Assembly: GCA_965221635.1 (NCBI GenBank)
Contig: OZ244902.1
Coordinates: 124,001 to 188,000, forward strand
Origin: JAAXHB01 sp965221635
Lineage (GTDB): Bacteria; Actinomycetota; Acidimicrobiia; Acidimicrobiales; Aldehydirespiratoraceae
Direction of reading: 5' to 3'
Length of the DNA stretch: 64,000 nt
The notes beneath the pieces are model-generated. The model worked only from the letters and a program-made list of their open reading frames with translations, was not told where the DNA came from and did no database searches. This document shows, in pieces, positions 8,274 to 17,901 of the stretch. The position numbers and the translations under genes are program-made. Each line of letters starts with the position of its first letter. The first letter of the stretch is position 1.

Positions 8274-9584
8274 ATGTCCGATCCGAGTTGGGGTTTTGAG
8301 ACCCGCCAGATTCACGCAGGCCAGGTGCCCGACCCCACCACCAACAGCCGCGCCGTTCCGATCTACCAGACCACGTCCTACACGTTCAACAGCAGCGAAC
8401 ACGCAGCCAACCTGTTCGCTCTGGCCGAGATGGGCAACATCTACACCCGCATCATGAACCCCACCCAGGCGGTGATGGAAGCCAGGATGGCCAGCCTCGA
8501 GGGCGCCACCGAAACCGCGGTCGGCCTGCCCGGAGCGCTTGTGGTGAGCAGCGGCCAAGCCGCTGAGACGCTGGCCATTCTCAACGTGGCCGAGGCCGGT
8601 GACCATGTGGTGTCGTCGGCATCGCTTTACGGCGGCACCTACAACCTGCTGCACTACACGATGCCGAAGATGGGAGTGGAGGTGTCCTTCGTGAACGACC
8701 CTCACAACCTCGACGAGTGGCAGGCCGCGGTGCGGCCCAACACGAAGGTGTTCTACGGCGAGGTGTTCGGCAATCCCGGCAACGACTTCCTCGACATCGC
8801 CGCTGTGGCCGAGGTGGCGCACAGCAACGATTGCCCGTTGATGATCGACAACACCGCTGCCACGCCCTACCTGGTGCGCCCATTCGAGCACGGCGCGGAC
8901 GTGGTGGTGCATTCGGCCACCAAGTACATCGGCGGCCACGGCACCTCCATCGGCGGGGTGATAGTGGACGGTGGCAGCTTCGATTTCGGCGCCAGCGGCC
9001 GGTTCGGCAACTACATCGAAGCCGATCCCAGCTACCACGGGCTTGCGTACTGGCCTGCGCTGGGCCACGGGGCTTTCGTGATCAAGGCACGGGTGCAGCT
9101 TCTGCGAGACATGGGCCCGGCGGTGTCACCGTTCAACGTGTTCCTGTTCCTTCAGGGCCTGGAAACGCTGAGCCTGCGCATGCAGCGCCACTGCGCCAAC
9201 GCGCAGATCGTGGCCGAGTACCTGCAGGGTCATCCCAAGGTGGAGCAGGTGTTCTACGCGGGCCTGAGCTCGAATCCCACCCACAAAAGGGCCACCGAGC
9301 TCACCGGGGGTCGGGGTTACGGGGCGATCCCCTCGTTCGTTGTTGCCGGTGGCCGTGACGCGGGCAGGCGTTTCGTGGAGACCTTGGAGTTGCACAGTCA
9401 CGTGGCCAACATCGGCGACGTGCGCAGCCTGGCCATTCATCCTGCCACCACCACCCACTCGCAGCTCACCGAAGCCGAACAGGCCACCGCAGGAGTCCTG
9501 CCCGGCCTGGTGCGCCTCGCGGTTGGCCTTGAGACGGTGGAGGACATCATCGCCGACCTCGACAAGGGCTTCGCCGCGATCTGA
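8274..9584 (+). CDS. metY: O-acetylhomoserine sulfhydrylase (MetY-type)
   Basis: PLP-dependent enzyme of the Cys/Met metabolism family that makes homocysteine (or methionine from methanethiol) from O-acetylhomoserine. The 436 residues open with GFETRQIHAGQVPD, contain YTRIMNPTQ near residue 60, the PLP-stacking region LYGGTYNLLHYT, the active-site lysine in HSATKYIGGHG (about residue 216) and the closing HPATTTHSQL. Length about 430 and the GNYIEADPSYHGL segment favour MetY over the shorter MetB/MetZ. A strong AGGAGG lies just before the ATG. Followed by a perfect 13-bp hairpin. Confidence 0.92.
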   Translation: MSDPSWGFETRQIHAGQVPDPTTNSRAVPIYQTTSYTFNSSEHAANLFALAEMGNIYTRIMNPTQAVMEARMASLEGATETAVGLPGALVVSSGQAAETLAILNVAEAGDHVVSSASLYGGTYNLLHYTMPKMGVEVSFVNDPHNLDEWQAAVRPNTKVFYGEVFGNPGNDFLDIAAVAEVAHSNDCPLMIDNTAATPYLVRPFEHGADVVVHSATKYIGGHGTSIGGVIVDGGSFDFGASGRFGNYIEADPSYHGLAYWPALGHGAFVIKARVQLLRDMGPAVSPFNVFLFLQGLETLSLRMQRHCANAQIVAEYLQGHPKVEQVFYAGLSSNPTHKRATELTGGRGYGAIPSFVVAGGRDAGRRFVETLELHSHVANIGDVRSLAIHPATTTHSQLTEAEQATAGVLPGLVRLAVGLETVEDIIADLDKGFAAI

Positions 9585-9747
9585 CCCGCCCCGCGCCACC
9601 GGCCACGCCCACAGACCCGAAAACGACCGACGGGCAGCGCTCGCGGCGCGATCAAACGCTGACGGTTTCAGCGATCAAACGCCGACGCTCCTTTAGGTCA
9701 CAGGCCGACGGCGCCACTGAGCACAGGAGGGGGCACAGCCAGGAGGT

Positions 9748-9783
9748 GGTAACCGGCCCGAACCCCCGACCGGGCCGGTTACC
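9748..9783. terminator. Perfect 13-bp hairpin between convergent genes
   Basis: GGTAACCGGCCCG pairs perfectly with CGGGCCGGTTACC around a 10-base C-rich loop. It lies between metY (plus) and the Liv fusion gene (minus), so it can stop transcription from both sides. There is no T-tract. Apart from this hairpin I see nothing else in the gap 9585-9879. Confidence 0.7.
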
Positions 9784-9879
9784 AAACCTGAATTGTCACA
9801 CACCAAGACCACGCGCCCGTCATCGGGCGACGGTCATTATTCTAGTGCCTTCAAACGGGGAGTCAACCTGTGAGGTTTG

Positions 9880-12747
9880 CTACCGGTTGGTGCGGGTGTC
9901 GGTGCCCAGGTAGCTGGCCACAACGGCCGGGTCGTTTCGCACCTGATCGGGGCGACCTTGGGAGATCACCGCGCCGGATTCCAGGCAGTACACCCGATCA
10001 CTCACGCTCATTATGAGCGTCATGTCGTGTTCGATCAACAAAATGGCCGCGCCCAGCTCGGCCCGGATGCGCCTGATCAGCGGATCGAACGCCTCACGCT
10101 CACGCTGAGCGACCCCGGCGGTGGGTTCGTCGAGGCACAAGACCCTGGCGTCGAGGGCGAGCAGTCCGGCCAGCTCAACGATGCGCCGGGTGCCGGTGGA
10201 CAGGTCCGACACGAAATGATCGGCGTGGTCGCCGAGACCGAGCCAGCCGATCAGGTCTTCCGCCTCGGCGCGGCGACGGCGTTCACGGGCGAATGATCCC
10301 GGCAGGTGCAGCGCCGTCGGCAGGAACGACGTGCGGCCACGCGCCTCGAGGGCCACCATCACCGTCTCGCGCACGGTGAGTTCGGGGAACAGCGTGGCTG
10401 ATTGGAATGTGCGGCCCAACCCGAGGCGCGCACGACGAGGCGCGGACAGTCCGGTGACGTCACGGCCAAGAATTTCGGCGGTTCCCTGTGACGCCACGAA
10501 CCCGCCAACGGCGTTCATGAGGGTGGTCTTGCCTGCGCCGTTGGTGCCGATCAGCCCCACGATCTCATCCGCGCGCACCTCCACGCTCACGTCGTTCACC
10601 GCCAGGTTGCCACCAAAGCGCACGCTCACGTTGCGCGCCGCGAGCACCACCGGCGACTCACCCGCCTCACCGGGCCCGCCGGCTCCGCTTTCGGCTGCGC
10701 CTTGGTTGCGTGGCACTCGTGGCAGCGCCGAACCGGGCGAACCGGCGCCCACGCGGCTGGGGGGTGGTTCGTCGCCGGGGGGCATTCGGGATTCCGCCCA
10801 GCGCAGCAGCGCGTCACGTCCGCCGTAGGCGAGCTGAATGAACCCGCCGGGCAGGTACATGATGATGATCAGCAAACCGATGCTCGAGGTGAACAGCGGC
10901 ACCAGGTCGTTGTCGCCGAAGAAGGCGGGTATGCCTTCCACCCACACCGCTCCGAGCATTGCGCCGGTGACCGAGCCGAGACCGCCTATCACGGCCATGC
11001 CCACCACCCGCAGCGAGTCCTCCACCCTGAACAACGCCTCCGCGAAGCGGATGTTCTGAACCAGGCCGCCCAGCAGCGCGCCCCCGAAACCGGCCAGCCC
11101 ACCGGCGAGGGCGAACGCCCCGATCTTGGCCCTCGCGGGGCTGAGAGTGCACGCGGAGGCGGCGTCGGCGTTGTCGCGCACGGCGATCACCGAGCGCCCC
11201 ACGCCGCTGCGTCGCAGGCGCGACACCACCACGAACACGATCACGAAACCGCCGAGGGTGAACCAGTAGTAGGCACGCTGCGAGGACAGATCCAAACCGA
11301 AGAGTTCGCCCCGGTTGAACGGAACGCTCGGCCCGCCACCAAAGAACGGCCGGCGAAACACGTACTGGGTGCAGGCAATCGCAAACGCGAAGGTGGTCAC
11401 CGCGAGCATCAGGCCACGCACCCGCAACGCGCCCGCGCCGATCAGCGCGGCGAGTCCGGCGGTGAGCACCGCTGCCACCACGATCGACACCACAAAGGGC
11501 AGGCTCGGAGCGGTTGCGTCCAGCAGGCGGTTCTCGCCGAAGCCGATGTCCACCTCCACGCCACGGCTGAGCGCCGCGGCCATCAACGCCCCGAAACCGG
11601 CGAAACCCATCTGCGACAGCGACAGCTGACCCGACCAGCCGGTGATCACCGTGACCGACATGGCACACACCGCGAAGCCCAGCACCGTGGAGTACAGCAA
11701 GTGCCGTGAGGGAAGTTCCACTATCAGCGGCAGCACCACCGCGAATGCCAAACCCAAACCCAGGGTGAGTCGTGGCAGTGCCCGCACCCACCACAACCGC
11801 TCGAGGCGTGCAGGCACGGGCCGGATGCGGGGCATGAACGCCAGGATCGACTCCTCGGCGCCACCTTTGCGGCTCTGCCAGTAGATCGCGGCGAACACCG
11901 CGCAGAACAAGATGAAGTCCACCAGGCCGGTCTCGGCCAGGAAATTGAACCGAACCACCGACTCCACAACGCCGATCACCACTCCTGCGATCACCGCACG
12001 CGGGAAAGATCTCATACCCGACACAGCGGCGGCCACCAGCGCCTTCGCGAGGGTGAGCGGCCCCAGATTCTCCAGGCCCGACAGGGTTCCGGACTGTCCG
12101 CTCAACAAGATGATCGACAGCGACGACAACAACCCGGCCACCGTCCACACGAATGTGGACACGATCTTGGGGTTCACGCCCGACAGCCGGGCAAGGTCGG
12201 GATTGGAGGCCGAGGCGGCCACGGCACGACCGAAGGTGGTGCGGTTCAGCACCCACCCCAACGCGAAAGCCACGATCGGCACAACCACGATGATCGTGAT
12301 TTGCGGCCCGCCGATGCGCAAACCGAACGGGCCGTTTTCCCAAATGGAGCGGGCCACCACCGGGAAGCGCCGTCCTGTGCTGTCTATGTCGGGCAGGGAG
12401 GCCACCACTGCTCGCATGAGTTGGGCCACTCCCACCGTGGCCACCAGCAGGATCACCCTTGGCCGGTTGAACAGGCGACGCACCACCGTTAGTTCCACCG
12501 CGGCGCCGGCGAGGGTTCCCACCGCCAGCGCCAACGCCAGGCCGATCCAGAACGGGAAGCCCCAGTTGAGCTGCATCAGCGCCAGCAACCCTGCGGCGGG
12601 AAGTCCGAGGTTGCCCACCGCGAAGTTGATCACCCTGGTGGAGCGGTAGATCAACACGATGCCCATGGCCAGCATCCCCACCACCAGGCCGGTGACGATG
12701 CCGTTGAACACGAGCTGGGATGTGATCCAGGCTGCGAACACCGCCAT
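9880..12747 (-). CDS. LivH-LivM-LivG fusion (ABC importer permeases plus ATPase)
   Basis: One 955-residue polypeptide holds three subunits that are normally separate. Residues 1-290 are a LivH-type permease (FNGIVTGLVVGMLAMGIVLI, typical opening). About 320-640 is a LivM-type permease (ITGWSGQLSLSQMGFAGFGA and VIGGLGSVTGAMLGA). After a Pro/Gly-rich linker, about 700-955 is a LivG-type ATPase with Walker A GTNGAGKTT, a degenerate signature DLSTGTRRIVELA, Walker B VLCLDEPTAGV and the H-loop LIEHDM. The family imports branched-chain amino acids, amides or other small polar solutes. It starts 3 bp after the stop of the MFS-LivF gene, so the two are surely co-translated. No binding protein lies nearby; the substrate cannot be told. 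Confidence 0.9.
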   Translation of the reverse strand: MAVFAAWITSQLVFNGIVTGLVVGMLAMGIVLIYRSTRVINFAVGNLGLPAAGLLALMQLNWGFPFWIGLALALAVGTLAGAAVELTVVRRLFNRPRVILLVATVGVAQLMRAVVASLPDIDSTGRRFPVVARSIWENGPFGLRIGGPQITIIVVVPIVAFALGWVLNRTTFGRAVAASASNPDLARLSGVNPKIVSTFVWTVAGLLSSLSIILLSGQSGTLSGLENLGPLTLAKALVAAAVSGMRSFPRAVIAGVVIGVVESVVRFNFLAETGLVDFILFCAVFAAIYWQSRKGGAEESILAFMPRIRPVPARLERLWWVRALPRLTLGLGLAFAVVLPLIVELPSRHLLYSTVLGFAVCAMSVTVITGWSGQLSLSQMGFAGFGALMAAALSRGVEVDIGFGENRLLDATAPSLPFVVSIVVAAVLTAGLAALIGAGALRVRGLMLAVTTFAFAIACTQYVFRRPFFGGGPSVPFNRGELFGLDLSSQRAYYWFTLGGFVIVFVVVSRLRRSGVGRSVIAVRDNADAASACTLSPARAKIGAFALAGGLAGFGGALLGGLVQNIRFAEALFRVEDSLRVVGMAVIGGLGSVTGAMLGAVWVEGIPAFFGDNDLVPLFTSSIGLLIIIMYLPGGFIQLAYGGRDALLRWAESRMPPGDEPPPSRVGAGSPGSALPRVPRNQGAAESGAGGPGEAGESPVVLAARNVSVRFGGNLAVNDVSVEVRADEIVGLIGTNGAGKTTLMNAVGGFVASQGTAEILGRDVTGLSAPRRARLGLGRTFQSATLFPELTVRETVMVALEARGRTSFLPTALHLPGSFARERRRRAEAEDLIGWLGLGDHADHFVSDLSTGTRRIVELAGLLALDARVLCLDEPTAGVAQREREAFDPLIRRIRAELGAAILLIEHDMTLIMSVSDRVYCLESGAVISQGRPDQVRNDPAVVASYLGTDTRTNR

Positions 12748-12750
12748 GGC

Positions 12751-15030
12751 TCAGCCCGCCCGGCCCGTGTCGCCCGAGGGGTCGCTCTCCGGCTGGTTGG
12801 TGTCGGCGCCGAGCAGCACCGCCTGCACCAGGTCTTGGCGTTCGGCGAGTTCTTGGGCGGTGCCGTCGAAGCGCACTTCGCCCTTTTCGAGGAACACCGC
12901 CTGATCCGATATCGACAGCGCCAGGCTCATCGACTGCTCCACGATGATCATCGTCTGGCCTGCTTCGCGCAGGTCGTCGAGTCCGGCGAGCAGGTCCTGC
13001 ACCACGGTGGGCGCCAGGCCCATGCTCAGCTCGTCGATGATCAGCACTTCGGGGTCGTGCAGCAGCACCCTCGCCAAGGCGAGCATTTGTTGCTGCCCGC
13101 CGGACAGGTCACCGGCACGCTCAGCGAGTCGCCCGTCGAGATGCGGGAACATCTCCACCACACGGTCGATGCGCCTGCGCACATCGGCGGGGTCTCGGCG
13201 GTACTTGTAGGCGCCGATGCGCAAGTTGTCCTCGATGCTGAGGTCACGGAACGTGCCCAGGCCCCCGGGGAGCATTTGGATGCCCATCGCGGATCGCTGT
13301 TCGGGCGTGGTGTAGGTGATCGACCTTCCGTGCAGGCGCACCACGCCCCGCTCGGGGGTGTGCAGCCCGGTGATCACACTCAAAGCGGTGGATTTGCCGG
13401 CGCCGTTGGCGCCGAGCAGAGCGAGGGTTTGCCCCTTGGGCACCTCGAAACCCACGTCGAAAAGCACCTGCACCCCGCCGTAGGAGAAGTCGATGTTGTT
13501 CACCTGCAATGCGGGGGTGCTGCCCGGAGCGGCGCTGCGGCGTTCGTGTTCGGCCATCTCCTCTGATAGTTCGGCCACCACCAGCGAAAGGTCGCCTTTG
13601 ATGGTGGAAGCGCCACGCATCAACAGCACCGAACCGATCGCCACAGAGGGAATGGCCAGCACCGTCACCGCGGCGCGCACGCCGTAGGCGTCCACCAGAA
13701 ACGCCGCGGAGGCCGACCCGCCGACCGCGCCGAACAAGAAGATGAACAACGTCACCAACGCCGAGCCGAGACCGCGCAGGCGGTAAGGCACGATCGACCA
13801 GATCACCGGGCCCACCATGGCGAACGCGGCGAAGCTCAGCACCGTGCGGGGCACGTCGAAGGCCACGAACAGGCCCACATTGGGCATCAGGAACTGCAAC
13901 GGCGCAAGGATCGCGGTGGGCAGCAACAGCGTGCCGATCAAACGCAGCGCCAGCGACGGATCTCTGCGATAAAGCCGGTCGAAGCGAATCCCGACGAAGG
14001 GCAGCACCGCCGCGGCCACAAAACCGGCCACCGAAGTGGCCGCGCCCCTGCCGAAGGGCCCCAGCCCGAAGGTGTCCTCCATGTGCAGGTTGGCCTGCAC
14101 CGGGATGGTGAACAGCACGAACCCCAAAGCCGCAAAAGCGAACAGCACCAAACGGATGGTGCGTATGCGCATCAGCCTGGCGAAGGCGGCCTCCACCGAA
14201 ACCGGGGCCGGGTCGTCGTCTGAGATCACCTGCTTGAGGACCGAGGTTTTCTCCCATTGGCCTCGTGGCGGCTCGGGAATGCGGAACGCCAAGAACGCGA
14301 ACACCGCCACCGGCAGGCCCAGCAAAAAGAACGCCCAGCGCCATCCCTCGTCGCCGCCGGCGATCACCGCCACCGCGCCCACCGCCAGGGGGCTGACCGC
14401 GGCCACGACCCGTCCGAAGGTTTGGGTGAGCCCGCCGATGCGACCCCGCACCCCGATCGGGTAGGTGTCGGCAAGCAGCGAACTGTGAACCGGGATGGTG
14501 TTGGATTTGGCCATGCCGGTGCCGAAACGGGTCCAGAACAGCATGAACGCGTTCACCGCGAAGCCCGACAGCACCACCATCCCCGAAAACACCAGGCTGG
14601 CGGTGCCCACGATTGGCGCCCGCCTGATCCGATCAGCCAGCCAGCCCATCGGGAACGCGCCCAGCACCACGAACGCCGCCGAGGCGGAGGCAATGAACGT
14701 GATCGTTCCGTCGGACACGCCGAAGGTGTCGCGAATGTCGGGCGCCAGCACGAACATGGCGGCCTGTTCGAGCTCGTCGAGACTGTTGAGCACCAGCAAC
14801 ACCAAGAACGTGAACACCCCACCCGCGGCGAGGCCGTCGCGCAGCGACATGGCGTCGTCGCCCACGCCGGGAAGGAGCTCATCCGCGAACAGCACCCCTT
14901 CGCGGCTGCGGTCCTGTGCTCGGCGGCGGTCGGCCTCCTCGGCGAGGAGCGCGCCGGTCAGAACCGACGCGTCGTCAGAGCTTCGGTGAGAACCGGGCTG
15001 GCCGGAGGGGTCTTCGTTGGTGCCGCCCAC
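12751..15030 (-). CDS. Fusion of a major facilitator (MFS) permease with a LivF-type ABC ATPase
   Basis: A 759-residue protein with two unrelated transport modules. About residues 70-480 form a 12-helix MFS transporter, with the loop motif GWLADRIRRAP between helices 2 and 3 and a second copy-like IRFDRLYRRDP in the middle. About 510-740 is a LivF-type ATPase: Walker A GANGAGKST, LSGGQQQMLALAR, Walker B VLIIDELSMGL and EQS in the place of the H-loop. The LivF half completes the ATPase pair for the LivH-LivM-LivG fusion that follows 3 bp later. How an MFS carrier and an ABC motor would cooperate is unclear. Start is GTG; the 80 N-terminal residues are hydrophilic. Confidence 0.9.
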   Translation of the reverse strand: MGGTNEDPSGQPGSHRSSDDASVLTGALLAEEADRRRAQDRSREGVLFADELLPGVGDDAMSLRDGLAAGGVFTFLVLLVLNSLDELEQAAMFVLAPDIRDTFGVSDGTITFIASASAAFVVLGAFPMGWLADRIRRAPIVGTASLVFSGMVVLSGFAVNAFMLFWTRFGTGMAKSNTIPVHSSLLADTYPIGVRGRIGGLTQTFGRVVAAVSPLAVGAVAVIAGGDEGWRWAFFLLGLPVAVFAFLAFRIPEPPRGQWEKTSVLKQVISDDDPAPVSVEAAFARLMRIRTIRLVLFAFAALGFVLFTIPVQANLHMEDTFGLGPFGRGAATSVAGFVAAAVLPFVGIRFDRLYRRDPSLALRLIGTLLLPTAILAPLQFLMPNVGLFVAFDVPRTVLSFAAFAMVGPVIWSIVPYRLRGLGSALVTLFIFLFGAVGGSASAAFLVDAYGVRAAVTVLAIPSVAIGSVLLMRGASTIKGDLSLVVAELSEEMAEHERRSAAPGSTPALQVNNIDFSYGGVQVLFDVGFEVPKGQTLALLGANGAGKSTALSVITGLHTPERGVVRLHGRSITYTTPEQRSAMGIQMLPGGLGTFRDLSIEDNLRIGAYKYRRDPADVRRRIDRVVEMFPHLDGRLAERAGDLSGGQQQMLALARVLLHDPEVLIIDELSMGLAPTVVQDLLAGLDDLREAGQTMIIVEQSMSLALSISDQAVFLEKGEVRFDGTAQELAERQDLVQAVLLGADTNQPESDPSGDTGRAG

Positions 15031-15150
15031 AGCGCAGGCACACTAACACCTGCCCGCAGCGCGGGCGGGATCAACCGCGGCACACGGTCACACACCGCTG
15101 GGGTGACCCACCGCGGACGGCGTGACCCACCGGTGACATAGCATCGGCGG

Positions 15151-16110
15151 ATGGCTTCGATAACCCCGCCGGGCGGCTGGACTTACGGTTTGTGCCTGCC
15201 GGTGCAGACACTCACACGCACCCTGGCCGATCCGTGGGAACACCAAGCCGGTGTTGACGACCTGGTGACCATCGCGCAGCGAGCCGAGGCCGTGGGCTGC
15301 GGGTTCGTGGGGGTGTGCGACCACGTGGCGATCCCGAACAACGACTACGCCGCGCACATGAGCACCACTTGGTACGACACTGTGGCCACCCTTGGGTTCC
15401 TGGCGGCGCGAACCACCACCATCAACCTGGCGTCGCTGGTGTGGGTGGCGCCTTACCGTCATCCACTGCAAACCGCCAAGGCGTTCGCCACCCTCGATCA
15501 CCTTTCGGGGGGACGGGCCGTGCTGGGGGTGGGCGCCGGGCATGTTCAAGCCGAGTTCGACGCGCTGGGCGTGGACTACCACAAGCGGGGCCGCATCCTT
15601 GACGACGCCCTTGCTGCGGTGCGTGGCGCGTTCGCCGACACTTACGTGAGCCACTCCGGGCCGCATTTCTCATATGACGACATGGGCGTGGCGCCACAAC
15701 CGAAACGCGATCTGCCGATCTGGGTTGGGGGTTCGGGCGCGGCGTCGTGGCGGCGCACCGGACGACTCGGAGATGGCTGGGTGCCGATGGGCAACCCGGT
15801 GTCGCAGTACCCCGAGATCCTCGACACGATCCGCTCAGCGGCGGATGCCGCCGGCAGGGCCGATGCCTCGTTCGACATTGGCAACATGCCGCCCTGGGCG
15901 TACCTGGGGGCCTCATCCGCGGACGCCGCGCCCGACGGGCTGCCCCCGGTGCTCGTTTACGGCGCGGAGGCTCTGGCTGACGCGATCCGGGCCGCCAGAG
16001 CAGCCGGGGCCAACACCTTCCACCTCAAGTTCCGGGGACGGGACCTCAGCGAGTACCTCGACCAGTTCGACATGTTCGAACAGTCGGTGGTGCCGCTGGT
16101 GAACGGGTGA
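15151..16110 (+). CDS. Luciferase-like (LLM) F420/flavin-dependent oxidoreductase
   Basis: A 319-residue TIM-barrel oxidoreductase of the bacterial luciferase-like family. Family marks: CDHVAIPN near residue 52, the barrel strand LASLVWVAPYRHPLQTAKAFATLD, GGRAVLGVGAGHVQAEFDALG, and PIWVGGSGAASWRRTGRLGDGW for the phosphate/cofactor site. In actinomycetes most such proteins of about 300 residues use coenzyme F420, but the sequence alone does not separate F420 from FMN. Substrate unknown. Divergent from the MFS-LivF gene; the 120-bp gap contains two GTGACCCACCG direct repeats (15103 and 15122) that could be operator half-sites. Confidence 0.85.
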   Translation: MASITPPGGWTYGLCLPVQTLTRTLADPWEHQAGVDDLVTIAQRAEAVGCGFVGVCDHVAIPNNDYAAHMSTTWYDTVATLGFLAARTTTINLASLVWVAPYRHPLQTAKAFATLDHLSGGRAVLGVGAGHVQAEFDALGVDYHKRGRILDDALAAVRGAFADTYVSHSGPHFSYDDMGVAPQPKRDLPIWVGGSGAASWRRTGRLGDGWVPMGNPVSQYPEILDTIRSAADAAGRADASFDIGNMPPWAYLGASSADAAPDGLPPVLVYGAEALADAIRAARAAGANTFHLKFRGRDLSEYLDQFDMFEQSVVPLVNG

Positions 16111-16122
16111 GAGTGCCACACC

Positions 16123-16250
16123 ACTACTGAGCGCACATCTACTGAGCGCACACCGGCGCCGCCAAAAACTCCCGGCGGCAGAGCCTCCCGGCGGAAGAGC
16201 CTCCCGGCGGCAGGGCTTCCCGGCGGCAGGGCTTCCCGGCGGCGAAGCCG
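16123..16250. repeat. 16-bp tandem repeats downstream of the LLM gene
   Basis: Two copies of a CTACTGAGCGCACA unit (16 bp apart) are followed by five head-to-tail 16-bp units of the type CCCGGCGGCAGGGCTT from 16171 to 16250, with the middle units differing at one to three bases. Both arrays have the same 16-bp period. The region is not coding in any convincing frame. Confidence 0.8.
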
Positions 16251-16312
16251 ATGGCGATCAGCCGCGCAGCTTGGCGGTGCGAGCCGAGGCGCGCGGCGAA
16301 GGGCGAGGGAAT

Positions 16313-16372
16313 GCGGAGACGGTGGTGCGCACCCTCCTCCCCCTGATTGTGCGCACCACCGCTCCGCTTTTT
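16313..16372 (+). terminator. Strong intrinsic terminator with T-tract
   Basis: GCGGAG then GGTGGTGCGCAC pairs with GTGCGCACCACC then CTCCGC (18 bp in total with a small internal bulge), and five T residues follow at once. It fits a rho-independent terminator for the LLM gene, 200 bp downstream of its stop. The remaining bases to 16584 show nothing I can interpret. Confidence 0.8.
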
Positions 16373-16584
16373 CCGGGCCGGAGAACCACCACAAGTCCCG
16401 GCCGAGATCTGTCGTTTCGGTAGCTGCGCGGCCAGGCCGCGACGATCGTGGTGACGCTACCGGATCAAATGCCAACAGGCGACCCGCAACGCCGATTCGT
16501 TGCCCGAGGTCATCTGCGGCGGCAACACCGCCTGGGTGCCCCGCGGCAACCCGGCCCGCCGGCGCGGCGAATGGGCTCGCCGCG

Positions 16585-17850
16585 TTAGTCGAGCGAGTCG
16601 ACCGGAACGAGCCGTGAGGTGACCTGAGGCAGCGAGGTGGGCTGCACGAAACGCAAACCCATCACGCCGTGGTCATGCCCGCACGGGCTCACCCAGTTGT
16701 CCACGTCGGGTTCGGTTTCGCACACCACGATGCGCACCTTGGCGTCTTCGCCCACCTCGGCGTTGAGGCTGTCGAGGTAGCCGAGCCCGTTGGAGTAACC
16801 GGCCAGGTTCTCCATCCAGTGGTTGCAAAGCTGGAAGTTCCAGTGCTGGCACTGCACCTCGTCGAACTCGATCACCAGGGCGTGATCGGGCTGCAGGCGC
16901 CAGTAACCGAACTCGAAGTGCCGGTCATCGGGTGATCCGCCGATGCGCTCGTACCACTCGCGGGTGAAGCTCAACTCGTTGGGGCGGCTCAGGAGATCGC
17001 GAGTCCAACCCGCGTAGTCCGCGGCGAGCCCCACCACGAGCTGACCGGCCACCGCGAGGCGTGCGGCCATGTCGTCGGGTTCGGGGGTGAGAGGCTGCTT
17101 GTGACGGTCGAGGCATTGGATCGCCAGCCATGGCGGCGACTGGGCGTGGCGATCCTCGTACACCACCCTGCCCATCAACTCCCGGGTTTGTGAGGTCATC
17201 GGGAACCAAACCTCGTCGGGCCCTGGGTCTTCCACCGACAACACGAAATCCACGTGGTCGTCGTCCTCGCTGAGCTCGGCAAGCACGAAGCTGTAGGGGG
17301 TGTGGGCACGGTTGGGGTTGAAACGCCCCAGCGCGGCTTCGGCTTGCTCACCGGTGGCGAAGGCGCCCGCATCTGGGGGCACCGGCGGACTCCACGACGA
17401 GAGATGCGTGTAAGCGTCGCCCACTCTGCCTGTCACCCGGTAGCGGTAGCGGGGATCCACGGGCATCACGATGTGATCCTGATTGGGTGACTGCACCCCT
17501 TGCCCCCCGAAACGCGGTGGTGGGATCAGCCGGATCGGGTTGGCGCGGCGACCGGGTGTTCGGCGTTCCACCGCTCGGGCGGAGGACATGGTGATCATTC
17601 GGGTGAGGTAGCGGAGCCCCTCCACGATGTCGGTGGGGTCGCCCTCGGGGGACTCGCGGGCGATTATGCGCCCGGCTGCTTTGAGTGAGTCGCAGTAGTC
17701 GTCCCAGGCTTGTCCGTCGAAGAGGCGCTCGCGGCGCCTTTGTGCGATCTCCTCGACGGGCACCACCGTGTCGGCTTCAGGCGCCTCCACGGTGGGGGGT
17801 GGGGTTTGCGCAGCCGCTTCGGCGCCGGGTGCGTTGCGCGGCGTCGCCAT
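16585..17850 (-). CDS. DUF1214 domain-containing protein (second copy)
   Basis: A 421-residue paralogue of the protein at 6324-7466, with a Pro/Ala-rich N-terminal 25 residues and no membrane segment. The conserved C-terminal half includes FGYWRLQPDHALVIEFDE and CQHWNFQLCNHWMENL, and ends with VSPCGHDHGVMGLRFVQ. No catalytic role is known to me for the family. Start ATG gives MATPRNAPG. It stands alone on the minus strand with 50 bp to the next upstream gene, an S9 peptidase, whose stop lies just ahead, so both may share a transcript. Confidence 0.75.
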   Translation of the reverse strand: MATPRNAPGAEAAAQTPPPTVEAPEADTVVPVEEIAQRRRERLFDGQAWDDYCDSLKAAGRIIARESPEGDPTDIVEGLRYLTRMITMSSARAVERRTPGRRANPIRLIPPPRFGGQGVQSPNQDHIVMPVDPRYRYRVTGRVGDAYTHLSSWSPPVPPDAGAFATGEQAEAALGRFNPNRAHTPYSFVLAELSEDDDHVDFVLSVEDPGPDEVWFPMTSQTRELMGRVVYEDRHAQSPPWLAIQCLDRHKQPLTPEPDDMAARLAVAGQLVVGLAADYAGWTRDLLSRPNELSFTREWYERIGGSPDDRHFEFGYWRLQPDHALVIEFDEVQCQHWNFQLCNHWMENLAGYSNGLGYLDSLNAEVGEDAKVRIVVCETEPDVDNWVSPCGHDHGVMGLRFVQPTSLPQVTSRLVPVDSLD

Positions 17851-17901
17851 GGGGGCGCATCCTAGTTGTGGACACAGTGGCGGCGTGAGGTTGCCGGCGC
17901 G

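Noticed and set aside
16171..16250. CRISPR-like array
   Set aside because: The units are directly adjacent 16-bp repeats without unique spacers, and no cas genes are near.
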